From Flavobacteriaceae bacterium (GTDB lineage: Bacteria; Bacteroidota; Bacteroidia; Flavobacteriales; Flavobacteriaceae): a DNA stretch of 64,000 nucleotides. Position numbers and translations under genes: made by a program. Below, in pieces: positions 34,904 through 45,908 of this stretch. Positions within the stretch are counted from its first letter, which is position 1. Each line of letters starts with the position of its first letter. The notes beneath the pieces were generated by a model. The model made no database searches and was not told the DNA's origin. It saw only the letters and a program-made list of their open reading frames with translations. The stretch covers positions 1 through 64,000 of the forward strand of contig JAIPBH010000016.1 in the NCBI GenBank assembly GCA_021739635.1, written 5' to 3'.

Positions 34904-37900
34904 TTGGTGTTGATATTATCTATTCCAGCAGTTCAAACTAGAATAGGGAATTATGCTACAAATAGAATTAATGGAGATTTTGGTACCAATATTAATATTG
35001 ACAAAGTAGGTTTGCAGTTTAATGGCGATGTTGAACTTAAGAATATTTACATAGAAGATTTTAAACAAGACACTTTAATTAGCATAACAGAACTTAATAC
35101 ATCTATTTTAAGTGTTAGAAACTTAATTAACGGCAGGTTGGTTTTTGGTGATATAGATATTTATGGTTTGCTATTTAATGTTAAAACATATCAAGGTGAA
35201 AAAGATACCAATCTTGATGTTTTTGTAGCCAAATTTGATGATGATAACCCTAGAACAGAGAAAAGCGATTTTTTATTATCATCAAGTGACGTTTCAATTT
35301 ATGAAGGTATTTTTAAACTTACCGATGAAAATAGAGAAACCAAAAAAATTCTTGATTTTAAAGATTTAAACATTAACGCTACCAATTTTTTAATTAATGG
35401 AAGCGACGTGAGTGCCAGAATTAATACACTTGCACTTAAAGATAGTAGAGGAGTTGTTATTAAAAATATGATGACAAATTTCTCGTACACACTTCAAGAT
35501 ATGACCTTTGCTAACTTAGAAATTAAAACTACAAATTCTATTTTGAAAGGCGATTTAAAATTTTCATACAACAGAGAAGATTTTAAATTTTTTGAAGACA
35601 AAGTTAAAATATCAGCTAAGTTTACAGATGCCAACATTCTACTTAATGAGTTAAACACTTTTTATAATGAATTTGGAGAAAACCAACATGCCGCATTTAG
35701 TGTAGATTTATCAGGAACATTAAATAATTTATATGCCAATAATTTAAATTTAAATACAAGTACTAACTCAAAAATTATTGGAAATTTTAATTTTAAAAAC
35801 TTATTCAACAAAGAGGAAAATAATTTTTATATGATGGCTAAATTTAGCAATTTAACCTCTACATATAAAGATTTAAAAGCCCTTTTACCCAATGTTTTAG
35901 GATTATCTATACCTTCTTCATTTGACCGCTTTGGAACCTTTACTTTAGATGGGCAAACAGAATTAACACCATCAACAATTCTAGCCGATTTAAGTATTGA
36001 AACCGATTTAGGATTTATTGATTCTAATTTAAGCATGACCAGAATCAACAATATTGATAATGCTTCTTACAAAGGAAATTTAATGCTTATAGATTTTGAT
36101 TTGGGCACATTAATAGAAGATCCAAATTTTGGAAACGTTACTTTAGATGTTGATGTTAATGGAACAGGTTTTGTTGCAGAAACTATTAACACACAAGTTA
36201 AAGGAGATGTTTTTGAAATGGAATTTAATAATTACAATTATGAAGATATTAAAGTAGCCGGAAATGTAAAAAACAGAATTTTTGATGGAAATTTAATTGT
36301 AAACGACAAAAATTTAAAATTAAATTTTAATGGCCTTGTTGATTTTTCTGAAAAGATAAAAAAGTATGATTTTGAAGCCAATGTGTTTTATGCAAATTTA
36401 AAAGATTTAAACTTTGTTAAAAATGATAGTATTTCAATTTTTCAAAGTAATGTGAGAATGAATATGAATGCTAGTGATTTAGATGACGCCTATGGGCAAA
36501 TAGCATTTAAAAACACATCATATAAAAACCAAATTGACACCTATCGTTTTAATGAATTTGCTATATCTTCTCGTTTTGAAGACAAAACTAGATTCATTCA
36601 AATTAATTCGCCTGATATTATGGAAGGCACCATGAGCGGTGAGTTTGTTTTTAATGATATTTCAAAACTCTTTGAAAATGCCATTGGTAGTATTTATACA
36701 AATTACATTCCAAACAAGGTAAAGAAAAACCAATCAATCAAATTTAATTTTAAAATTTATAATAAAATTATTGAAGTGTTTTATCCTGAAATCAAGTTAG
36801 GAAAAAATACATTTATAAGAGGTCAAGTTGAAAGTAATGAAAAAGGATTTCAACTCACCTTTAAATCTCCAGAAATTAAATATTTAGATTATTTTGCCAA
36901 CAATATAGAGTTGCAAGTAGATAATAATAACCCACTTTTTAATACCTATATAGAAGTTGATAGTATTAAAACCAAATACTATAATGTATCAAAATTTAAT
37001 CTTATCAATGTAACCGTTAATGATACATTATTTATACGATCTGAATTTAAAGGTGGAAATAAAAATAACGACATTTATAATTTAAGTTTTTACCATACTA
37101 TTAATGAAGAAAACAAATCAGTCGTTGGTTTTAAAAAGTCTGATATAACTATTAAGGATCATGTTTGGTTTATAAATGAAAATAAAGATAGTTTCAATAA
37201 AATTTCATTTGATAAAAATTTGTCTTCTTTTGAAATTGATAATATTAGAATAAATCATAAAAACGAAGAAATTCAATTATCCGGATTTTTAAAAGACTCT
37301 ACTCAAAAAGATATTCATTTAAAATTTAAAAATGTTGATTTAGCAAAAATCACTCCCAATATTGATAGTTTATCATTTGCTGGTAGCGTAAACGGCAAAC
37401 TTGATATACTTCAAAAGAAAGGGAATTATTTACCAAACTCTACTATTACCATTGATGATTTTAAGGTAAATGATTATAAATTAGGCTCATTCAATGCAAA
37501 TATTGAAGGCAATGAAAATTTAACAAATTACTTGGTTGATGTTACAATAAAAGATGATATATCAAAATCATTCAGCGCTGTTGGAAATATAGATGTATCA
37601 AAAAACAACTCAAATATTGATATTGACCTAATATTTAATAAGTTTAATTTATCACCTTTAAATCCATTATTGCAAGATGTTTTAAGTAATATAAGAGGCA
37701 CAGTTACAGGTAAAACAAAAGTTTCAGGAAATTTAAAAAAGCCTGATGTAAGTGGAGATCTTATAGCAAATAAAGCAGGATTTAAAATACCTTATTTAAA
37801 TGTTGATTATGATATTGCAGATAATACTGTTATAGCTTTAAAAAATCAAAGTTTTATTTTTAATAAACTTCAATTAACAGACACAAAATTTAAGTCTAAA

Positions 37901-39283
37901 GGACAACTTAATGGTTCTTTAAGTCATGTTAATTTATCTGATTGGAATTTAAATTTTGATTTAAATACACCAAGACTATTAATTTTAAATACTACAGAAA
38001 CAGAGGAAGCTTTATATTATGGAACCGGATTTGTAGGTGGTACAGCTTCAATAAAAGGCCCAGCAGACCAATTAGTTATCAATGTAACCGGTGAAACCAA
38101 GTCAGGAACAGTTTTTAAAATTCCATTAAGTGACTCAGAGTCGTTTGGCGATAATTCATATATACATTTTTTAAGTCCAGATGAAAAATTAGCAAGGCAA
38201 AATGGCGTTGAACTTATTTTTAATGAAATTAAAGGACTTGAGCTTGATTTTGATTTAGACATAACCGAAGATGCTGAGATTGAAATTATTATAAATAAAG
38301 ATACAGGTCACGGACTAAAAGGTAGAGGAAGAGGCGGTATTTTAGTAGAAATAAACACCAATGGAAAGTTTAATATGTTTGGTGACTTTTCTGTGTTTGA
38401 AGGCGTTTATAATTTTGCTTTTGGTGGTTTGGTTGCCAAGAAATTTATAGCACAGCCAGGTGGAACTATTGATTGGAATGGAGATCCATTAAAAGCCAAT
38501 ATCAATATTGAAGCTATTTATAAAACACAAGCAAACCCATCGCCATTACTAGATAATCCTATTAACAGAAGCATTCCAGTCGAGTTAAATATTATTTTAA
38601 CAGGTGAATTAGAACAACCAGAACCAAGTTTTGAATTTGAATTTCCTAATGTAAATTCAACATTAAAATCAGAATTACAATATAGACTTGAATCTACTGA
38701 AGACAGACAAAATCAAGCACTTTACTTATTATCAACCGGTGCTTTTTCAAAAGGTTTAAGTGAACTTAATTTTTCAGGCACCATTGCAGAGCGTTTAAAT
38801 GGTATTGTAAATAGTATTTTTTCTAGTGATGATAGTAAATTTAATGTAGGTATAAATTATGAAGTTGGTGAGAATAGGCCAGATTATAAAACAGATGATA
38901 GATTTGACCTAACTCTGCAAACCCAAATAAGTGACAGAGTACTTATTAATGGTAAAGTTGGAGTACCAGTTGGCGGAGAAACCCAAACCGTTGTTGCAGG
39001 TGATGTTCAAATTGAGTTTTTATTAAATGAAGAAGGAACATTAAGAGCTAAAGTATTCAATAGAGAAAATAGCATTCGTAATTTTGGTGAAGAAATAGGG
39101 TATACACAAGGTGTAGGTATTTCATACAATGTAGATTTTGATACTTTTAAAGAATTACTTCAAAAATTATTCACAAAGCCTAAGAAAAACACTAAAATAA
39201 CTGAACAAGAACCTGATGAAAAAGCTGAAAATTCGATACCAGAATTTATAAGTGTTAAAAATTCACAAAAAAAAGAAAATTGA
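34904..39283 (+). CDS. tamB: TamB-like translocation/assembly protein (DUF490)
   Basis: A very large (1459 aa from this start) AsmA/TamB-type protein that bridges inner and outer membrane and is linked to lipid transfer and outer-membrane assembly. It is a repetitive beta-rich groove with the conserved C-terminal DUF490 region from about residue 1150 (SGTIAERLNGIVNSIFSSD, LTLQTQISDRVLINGKVGVPVGG). The first canonical start in frame is TTG at 34904, inside the membrane anchor. The open frame extends upstream to 34823 and encodes a basic flank and the first half of the anchor (IKKFLKII from ATC at 34841), so the true start is probably upstream at a non-standard codon. A -7-like TAACTTTA lies at 34827-34834. 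Confidence 0.88.
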   Translation: MVLILSIPAVQTRIGNYATNRINGDFGTNINIDKVGLQFNGDVELKNIYIEDFKQDTLISITELNTSILSVRNLINGRLVFGDIDIYGLLFNVKTYQGEKDTNLDVFVAKFDDDNPRTEKSDFLLSSSDVSIYEGIFKLTDENRETKKILDFKDLNINATNFLINGSDVSARINTLALKDSRGVVIKNMMTNFSYTLQDMTFANLEIKTTNSILKGDLKFSYNREDFKFFEDKVKISAKFTDANILLNELNTFYNEFGENQHAAFSVDLSGTLNNLYANNLNLNTSTNSKIIGNFNFKNLFNKEENNFYMMAKFSNLTSTYKDLKALLPNVLGLSIPSSFDRFGTFTLDGQTELTPSTILADLSIETDLGFIDSNLSMTRINNIDNASYKGNLMLIDFDLGTLIEDPNFGNVTLDVDVNGTGFVAETINTQVKGDVFEMEFNNYNYEDIKVAGNVKNRIFDGNLIVNDKNLKLNFNGLVDFSEKIKKYDFEANVFYANLKDLNFVKNDSISIFQSNVRMNMNASDLDDAYGQIAFKNTSYKNQIDTYRFNEFAISSRFEDKTRFIQINSPDIMEGTMSGEFVFNDISKLFENAIGSIYTNYIPNKVKKNQSIKFNFKIYNKIIEVFYPEIKLGKNTFIRGQVESNEKGFQLTFKSPEIKYLDYFANNIELQVDNNNPLFNTYIEVDSIKTKYYNVSKFNLINVTVNDTLFIRSEFKGGNKNNDIYNLSFYHTINEENKSVVGFKKSDITIKDHVWFINENKDSFNKISFDKNLSSFEIDNIRINHKNEEIQLSGFLKDSTQKDIHLKFKNVDLAKITPNIDSLSFAGSVNGKLDILQKKGNYLPNSTITIDDFKVNDYKLGSFNANIEGNENLTNYLVDVTIKDDISKSFSAVGNIDVSKNNSNIDIDLIFNKFNLSPLNPLLQDVLSNIRGTVTGKTKVSGNLKKPDVSGDLIANKAGFKIPYLNVDYDIADNTVIALKNQSFIFNKLQLTDTKFKSKGQLNGSLSHVNLSDWNLNFDLNTPRLLILNTTETEEALYYGTGFVGGTASIKGPADQLVINVTGETKSGTVFKIPLSDSESFGDNSYIHFLSPDEKLARQNGVELIFNEIKGLELDFDLDITEDAEIEIIINKDTGHGLKGRGRGGILVEINTNGKFNMFGDFSVFEGVYNFAFGGLVAKKFIAQPGGTIDWNGDPLKANINIEAIYKTQANPSPLLDNPINRSIPVELNIILTGELEQPEPSFEFEFPNVNSTLKSELQYRLESTEDRQNQALYLLSTGAFSKGLSELNFSGTIAERLNGIVNSIFSSDDSKFNVGINYEVGENRPDYKTDDRFDLTLQTQISDRVLINGKVGVPVGGETQTVVAGDVQIEFLLNEEGTLRAKVFNRENSIRNFGEEIGYTQGVGISYNVDFDTFKELLQKLFTKPKKNTKITEQEPDEKAENSIPEFISVKNSQKKEN

Positions 39284-39434
39284 TAGAATTTGCATGTTTC
39301 AAATATTAAATTAATAAAAAAAAATGTTTTTTATTAACTAAAACGTTGTAGTTTTGGCACTCGCATAAAAAAACTAAAATGCTATTAGTTATCTAATTTT
39401 TGTTTAGTAATTTTACTATATAATTATAGAATGA

Positions 39435-40421
39435 ATGTCAAATACAATTAAAAAAATAGGTGTTTTAACTTCTGGAGGCGATTCTCCAGGTATGAATGCA
39501 GCTATCAGATCTGTTGTTAGAACTTGTGCTTATCATGACATCGAATGCGTTGGAGTTTATCGCGGATATGAAGGCTTGATTGAAGGCGATTTTAAAGAAA
39601 TGAATGCCAGAAGTGTTAAAGATATTATAAACAAAGGAGGAACTATTTTAAAATCTGCCAGATCAAAAGGTTTTAGAACTAAAGAAGGAAGAGAATTAGC
39701 ATATACCCAAATAAAAAATAAAAATATTGATGCCTTAGTCTTAATTGGTGGAGATGGAACTTTTACTGGAGGAATGATATTTAATCAAGAATTTGGTTTT
39801 CCAGTTATAGGAATTCCAGGAACTATTGATAATGATATTTACGGAACTACCCATACATTAGGTTTTGATACCGCTTTAAATACAGTTGTAGAAGCCATTG
39901 ACAAAATTAGAGATACAGCCAGTTCACACAATAGATTATTTTTTATCGAAGTAATGGGTCGTGATGTTGGTCACATAGCTCTTAATGTAGGTGTTGGCGC
40001 AGGCGCTGAAGAAATTTTAATACCAGAAGAAGATCTAGGTTTAGATAGATTGGTTGAATCATTAAGAAGAAGTAGAGCTTCAGGTAAATCTTCAAGCATA
40101 GTTATTGTTGCTGAAGGCGATAAAATAGGAAAAAGCGTCTTTGAATTGAAAGACTATGTTGATGAAAACATGGAAGGTTATGATGTGCGAGTTTCTGTAC
40201 TTGGACACATGCAACGAGGTGGAGCACCATCATGTTTTGATCGTGTTTTAGCAAGTAGAATGGGTGTAAAAGCTGTTGAATCATTAATGGCTGGAAAAAC
40301 CAATTACATGGTTGGATTAGTTAATAATGAAATGGTATTAACACCATTAGAAAGTGCAATTAAAGGAAAATCAAAAATAAATTTAGAATTATTGCGTGTG
40401 TCTGAAATTATGGCCACTTAA
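39435..40421 (+). CDS. pfkA: 6-phosphofructokinase
   Basis: A 328-aa bacterial-type phosphofructokinase for the committed step of glycolysis. It has TSGGDSPGMNAAIRSVVR at the N-terminus, GGDGTFTGG, the catalytic PGTIDNDIYGT and HMQRGGAPSCFDR. The Gly in GGDGT is typical of ATP-dependent rather than PPi-dependent enzymes. It is followed 18 bp later by gapA, so the two glycolytic genes form an operon. TAGTTTTG at 39349-39356 matches the -7 consensus and could be the promoter. Confidence 0.96.
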   Translation: MSNTIKKIGVLTSGGDSPGMNAAIRSVVRTCAYHDIECVGVYRGYEGLIEGDFKEMNARSVKDIINKGGTILKSARSKGFRTKEGRELAYTQIKNKNIDALVLIGGDGTFTGGMIFNQEFGFPVIGIPGTIDNDIYGTTHTLGFDTALNTVVEAIDKIRDTASSHNRLFFIEVMGRDVGHIALNVGVGAGAEEILIPEEDLGLDRLVESLRRSRASGKSSSIVIVAEGDKIGKSVFELKDYVDENMEGYDVRVSVLGHMQRGGAPSCFDRVLASRMGVKAVESLMAGKTNYMVGLVNNEMVLTPLESAIKGKSKINLELLRVSEIMAT

Positions 40422-41441
<1,020 letters not shown>

Positions 41442-41529
41442 TTTCAAATAAAAATAATTATTAATGACTCCATAATTTATTGTAATTTTAAATACAGTAG
41501 TTTATGGAGTTTTTCTTTAAAACAAGCTT

Positions 41530-42393
41530 ATGATTTTAATTGTTGATAGCGGTTCTACCAAGTGTGATTGGATAGCAGTTGATAAAAATGGAGACCAATT
41601 ATTGGAAAAAATGCGTACTAAAGGTCTCAATCCTGAAATTTTAACAGAAAAAAAACTAAAGAAAACAATTAAAAAAAATCCTGATCTAAAGGCCAATAAG
41701 GATATTGTTACTCATGTATTTTTTTATGGTGCTGGTTGTGGAACTGATCGAGGTAAAGAATTAGTAGCAAATGTTTTGAGAGAAGTATTTGTTAACGCTG
41801 AAGTTAAGGTTGAAGAAGACACCATGGCTGCAGTTTATGCGACTATTAATAATGATAATGAAGCTGCCGTAGTTTGTATTATGGGTACAGGTTCAAACTG
41901 CAGTTATTATGATGGTAAAAAATTGCATCAAAAAGTTCAATCTTTAGGCTATATTTTAATGGATGATGCTTCAGGAAATTTTTATGGAAAACAATTAATT
42001 AGAGATTATTATTTTAATCACATGCCAGATGATATTAGGGTTGCTTTTTCTACTAAATATAATTTAGAAGCTGATTATATTAAGTATAATATTTATAAAC
42101 AACCAAATCCTAATGCATATTTAGCCAATTTTGCTGAATTTATGTTTTTAAATAGAGATTCAGAATATATTAGAGAAGTTATAAAAGATGGTATTAGACT
42201 TTTTGTGAAAAATTTTATAATGCAATATAAGGAAGAAGTTAAAACTGTTCCAGTACATTTTGCTGGCTCAATAGCTTATTTTTCTCAACAAGAAATTAAA
42301 GAGATAGCAGAAGAAATGGGCTTTAAAACTGGTAATTTTGAAAGAAGACCTATCGAAGGTTTAGTTTCTTTTCACACAAAAAGCTTGAAATAG
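41530..42393 (+). CDS. BadF/BadG/BcrA/BcrD-type ATPase, N-acetylglucosamine-kinase-like
   Basis: A 287-aa ASKHA-fold kinase. The phosphate-1 motif is DSGSTKCDWIAVD, phosphate-2 is MGTGSNCSYYDGK and the adenosine motif HFAGSIAYF is near the C-terminus. Proteins like this in Bacteroidota are annotated as N-acetylglucosamine kinases. The position after pfkA and gapA fits a role in feeding amino sugars into glycolysis. The substrate is an inference. A strong terminator follows. Confidence 0.78.
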   Translation: MILIVDSGSTKCDWIAVDKNGDQLLEKMRTKGLNPEILTEKKLKKTIKKNPDLKANKDIVTHVFFYGAGCGTDRGKELVANVLREVFVNAEVKVEEDTMAAVYATINNDNEAAVVCIMGTGSNCSYYDGKKLHQKVQSLGYILMDDASGNFYGKQLIRDYYFNHMPDDIRVAFSTKYNLEADYIKYNIYKQPNPNAYLANFAEFMFLNRDSEYIREVIKDGIRLFVKNFIMQYKEEVKTVPVHFAGSIAYFSQQEIKEIAEEMGFKTGNFERRPIEGLVSFHTKSLK

Positions 42394-42416
42394 TTTAAAA
42401 AAAGAATTAAATACAA

Positions 42417-42446
42417 AAAAAAAGATGAGTTATCTCATCTTTTTTT
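42417..42446. terminator. Bidirectional intrinsic terminator
   Basis: AAAGATGAG (42421-42429) and CTCATCTTT (42434-42442) form a 9-bp perfect stem around TTAT, extended by flanking A and T runs. It separates the convergent kinase and transglutaminase genes. Confidence 0.92.
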
Positions 42447-42451
42447 ATTTA

Positions 42452-43339
42452 TTAAATTGAAGGTCTAATATCTACAGAAACTTCCATTTTGTTTTTTCCT
42501 GTACTATAAATAACTCCTTTTAAAGGTGGTACATCATAATAATCTCTTCCCCAAGATACTACAATATGTTGATTTTTAGGAATTTGATTATTTGTTGGGT
42601 CAAAATCAACCCATCCAAAAGTTGGAATATAAACAGAAAACCAAGCGTGAGATGCATCGGCTCCAACAAGTTTCTCTTTTCCTGCTGGTGGAATGGTTTC
42701 TATATAACCACTAACATATTTTGCAGCTAGACCAACTGAGCGGAGACAAGCAATAGCTATTTGAGCAAAATCCTGACAAACACCTTTTTTTTCTTTCATT
42801 ACTTCATGTATTGGTGTTGCTACATTAGTGAATTCTGGATCAAATTCAAAATCTTTATATATGCGTTGCATTAATTCATATGAAGCGTCAAAAACAGACC
42901 TATTTGGTTTAAATGAAACTTCTGCATAGTCTTTAATTTCTGAGTTAATATTTGAAATTAGAACCGATTCAAAAGCGAATTGTTTAGCATCTAAAATGTC
43001 TGTATCATGGCCTTTTAAAGCAACTAATGCATCTTGTAATGTAATATGTCTTGCTGGATTAGAAATAATATTAGGCAATAAGCTACTGTCTTTTAAAACC
43101 TGACTAATAGCTGTTACTTTTAATTCATTGTGATGTTTCTGAATTGAAAATCTAGTGACAGTATTTCCAAAAAAATCTACTTTTTCTGAAATCTCTGTTG
43201 GTGTAGGACTTATCTCTAATTTATAGTCAATTAACGTTTGACCAATCATAGTTTTTGGTTTTAAAGTAGCTATATTATGACAAAATGTAACACCATTTTC
43301 ATATTTATAACTTGTGGTATGTGAAAGTTTAAAAACCAT
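42452..43339 (-). CDS. Transglutaminase-like cysteine peptidase/amidase
   Basis: A 295-aa cytoplasmic protein with the bacterial transglutaminase N-terminal beta domain (HTTSYKYENGVTFCHN) and a transglutaminase core. The triad is visible: Cys in KKGVCQDFAQIAIACLR, His in DASHAWFSVYIP and Asp in WVDFDPTNN. It ends a three-gene minus-strand cluster and starts 3 bp after the ATP-grasp/alpha-E gene. The expected chemistry is hydrolysis or transfer at amide bonds on a peptide made or modified by the neighbouring ligases. The natural substrate is unknown. Confidence 0.85.
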   Translation of the reverse strand: MVFKLSHTTSYKYENGVTFCHNIATLKPKTMIGQTLIDYKLEISPTPTEISEKVDFFGNTVTRFSIQKHHNELKVTAISQVLKDSSLLPNIISNPARHITLQDALVALKGHDTDILDAKQFAFESVLISNINSEIKDYAEVSFKPNRSVFDASYELMQRIYKDFEFDPEFTNVATPIHEVMKEKKGVCQDFAQIAIACLRSVGLAAKYVSGYIETIPPAGKEKLVGADASHAWFSVYIPTFGWVDFDPTNNQIPKNQHIVVSWGRDYYDVPPLKGVIYSTGKNKMEVSVDIRPSI

Positions 43340-43342
43340 GAT

Positions 43343-45898
43343 TTATATTGGAAAATTTTGATTTACTAATTGAGTTTGTTGATAAGAATGATTAAAATAA
43401 GTATTAGAAATAGATAAGGATGTTTCGTGTAATAAATCACTTAATTCAGAAAGAGAATCATCTAGGTTTTGCCTTAAACTACCATCATTATTTACTTTTA
43501 ATAAATCAAAAATATTCAAACATTTTATTGTTGAGTTAGCTTTATAAATATTTTTTTGACAATCTGTAAAATCATTATTATTTGTTGAATGCGGTAATCT
43601 ATCAATATCTTTTTGAATCCTTTTAAGTTGATACTTTAATGATTTTGGATAATTTTTATCTAAAAGAATAAAATTAATAACATTTTCAATACTTAAGTAA
43701 GATCTATAACTATATCTATAAATATTTAAACTTTCATGACTTGTTAGCAAAGATTCTAAAATTTCATATTGTAATTGTTCATCATAATTAAAAACTAGCA
43801 ATGCTCTACATTTTGCAATATTCATCATGGCTTGCTCAGTTTGTAAACCAATAAAATAAAGTAAAAGGCCTTGTTCAACCATAATACTTTCTTCTATTAA
43901 CCCCATAAATGCAATTAATCGTGTTATAATACGGTCTAATAATTTTGTGAGCTCAGGAATAGAATAGTCATTTTCTTCTTTAAATTTTCTCCACAATTTT
44001 TGAATACTTTCAAAAACACGCCACATATCTTTTGACCACAGGTTTCTTAATGAGTAATATGAATTATTAAAACTGTTTAAAGATTGAGCAAAACTTCCTA
44101 AGCGTTTATCATCCATTATAAGAGAGCGAATTTCTTTTAATGGATTATTTAAAACATCTTCTTTTCCTTTTCCTACAAAACCAGGAAATGTAGATGTAAT
44201 ATTTGTGACAGCTTGAAAAATATACTGCAAGCTTTCAACTTCTGTTTTCTTGCCGTCAAAATGCGTATTACTCATTTTATTGAGTGTCATTCTTAAAAAC
44301 CTTGCTGTAACTAAAGCTCTGCCAAGATATCTGCCAGACCAAAATAGGTTTTCAGCCGTATTACTAGGTAAATCATTAATGTCAGAAATTGTTATTTTGC
44401 ATGAATTGTCCCAACTATAATTTTGAATATTAGTTTGCTCTTCATCACTAAGTACCCAAAAATCTTTACTAATTCCACCTCGTTGGTTTGAAACATATAA
44501 TTCTTCTCGTTCTGCAGCAACTCTAACCAAACCACCAGGCATCACACTGTAGCTATCTTTTTTGGCAATAGCAAAGGTTCTGCACATAACTTTTCTGGGT
44601 TCTAAATGGTCTTTAACAAAATCTGGAGCAGTTGAGAATGAAATTCTTTCTTGAGCAACAAAATTATAAGGATTTGATTGTATTGCCTTTTTAAGATTAT
44701 TTAATTGTGTTTCATTTAAAAATTCACAGAAAAATATATTTTCTCTATTAGATCTATCAATACGTTTAACTACAAGTTGTGGTAAATTATTTAAAACATA
44801 GTTTTTCTCTTTTTCTTGTCCGCACCACCAAGAAGCTATTTGAGGCAAAATGAGGTCTTCATTTAAAAAATATTTGCAAATGCTGTTCATAAAAGGTATG
44901 AGTCCGGAATTTTCTAAAATACCACTACCTATTGGATTTACAACGGTTACGTTTTGTTCTCTAATAACATCTAATAAACCAACTACACCTAAATAAGAAT
45001 CTTCTTTTAGTTCTAAAGGATCCATAAAAATGTCATCAACACGTCTTAAAATAACATCAACTTGTTTTAATCCTTTTAATGATTTCATGTACACTTTACT
45101 ATTGCGTACTACCAAATCATTTCCTGTTACTAGTGGATACCCAAGATAAGTTGATAGGTAAGCATGCTCAAAATATGTTTCATTAAGCGGTCCAGGCGTA
45201 AGTATAATAATATTTGGATCTTGCTTGTTTTGAGGAGCAGCATCTACAAGCATTTGATTGAAATCTGAAAAAAAATCAGATGCTTGAATAACATTGATGT
45301 TTTTAAAAGCATCAGGGAAGATTTTACTTATAGAATATCTGTTTTCTAAGGCATAACCCATACCAGAAGGTGCTTGTGTTCTATCATTAACAACCCACAT
45401 GCGTCCATCTGGTCCTCTGGCTAAATCAGCCGAGTGAATTAGTAAATTTTTTGCAGTTTTATATTGAATTTGATCGCATTGTCTTAAAAATCCACGATGC
45501 GCAAAAATAACTTCATGCGGAATAATACCCTTTTTTATAAGTTGTCTTTCGCCGTAAATATCTTTTAAAATAAGATTTAATACTTCTGCACGTTGTTTTA
45601 TGCCTTTTTCAACAGTTTCCCATTCTTTTTGATGTAAGATAAAAGGAACAATATTTAAATTCCAAGGGCGATGTAATCCTTTTGGGTCATTATAAACATT
45701 ATAAGTTACTCCATTTTCTGCCATTAACCAATTAACCTCATTTTGCTTGGAGATCAATTTTTCAACACCCATTTCTGTAAGATTATTAAGTAATTTTTCC
45801 CAATTTGAATTAATTTTCATATCAGATTTTAATACTTCGTCATAATTCTTAAAATCAGAAAAATAATTTTGGAAAAGTATGTTTGAATGGGTTGTCAT
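43343..45898 (-). CDS. Circularly permuted ATP-grasp and alpha-E fusion protein
   Basis: An 851-aa protein. Residues about 60-480 are the circularly permuted ATP-grasp domain (IFAHRGFLRQC, LARGPDGRMWVVNDRTQAPSGMGYALENR, LRRVDDIFMDPLEL, IGSGILENSGLIPF). Residues from about 510 form the helical alpha-E domain (TAENLFWSGRYLGRALVTARFLR). In many bacteria these are two genes; here they are fused. ATP-grasp enzymes ligate carboxylates to amines, so the protein probably builds or extends a peptide. The alpha-E part has no known activity. It lies 10 bp after the DUF2126 gene. Confidence 0.86.
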   Translation of the reverse strand: MTTHSNILFQNYFSDFKNYDEVLKSDMKINSNWEKLLNNLTEMGVEKLISKQNEVNWLMAENGVTYNVYNDPKGLHRPWNLNIVPFILHQKEWETVEKGIKQRAEVLNLILKDIYGERQLIKKGIIPHEVIFAHRGFLRQCDQIQYKTAKNLLIHSADLARGPDGRMWVVNDRTQAPSGMGYALENRYSISKIFPDAFKNINVIQASDFFSDFNQMLVDAAPQNKQDPNIIILTPGPLNETYFEHAYLSTYLGYPLVTGNDLVVRNSKVYMKSLKGLKQVDVILRRVDDIFMDPLELKEDSYLGVVGLLDVIREQNVTVVNPIGSGILENSGLIPFMNSICKYFLNEDLILPQIASWWCGQEKEKNYVLNNLPQLVVKRIDRSNRENIFFCEFLNETQLNNLKKAIQSNPYNFVAQERISFSTAPDFVKDHLEPRKVMCRTFAIAKKDSYSVMPGGLVRVAAEREELYVSNQRGGISKDFWVLSDEEQTNIQNYSWDNSCKITISDINDLPSNTAENLFWSGRYLGRALVTARFLRMTLNKMSNTHFDGKKTEVESLQYIFQAVTNITSTFPGFVGKGKEDVLNNPLKEIRSLIMDDKRLGSFAQSLNSFNNSYYSLRNLWSKDMWRVFESIQKLWRKFKEENDYSIPELTKLLDRIITRLIAFMGLIEESIMVEQGLLLYFIGLQTEQAMMNIAKCRALLVFNYDEQLQYEILESLLTSHESLNIYRYSYRSYLSIENVINFILLDKNYPKSLKYQLKRIQKDIDRLPHSTNNNDFTDCQKNIYKANSTIKCLNIFDLLKVNNDGSLRQNLDDSLSELSDLLHETSLSISNTYFNHSYQQTQLVNQNFPI

Positions 45899-45908
45899 TT
45901 ATGGCTAA

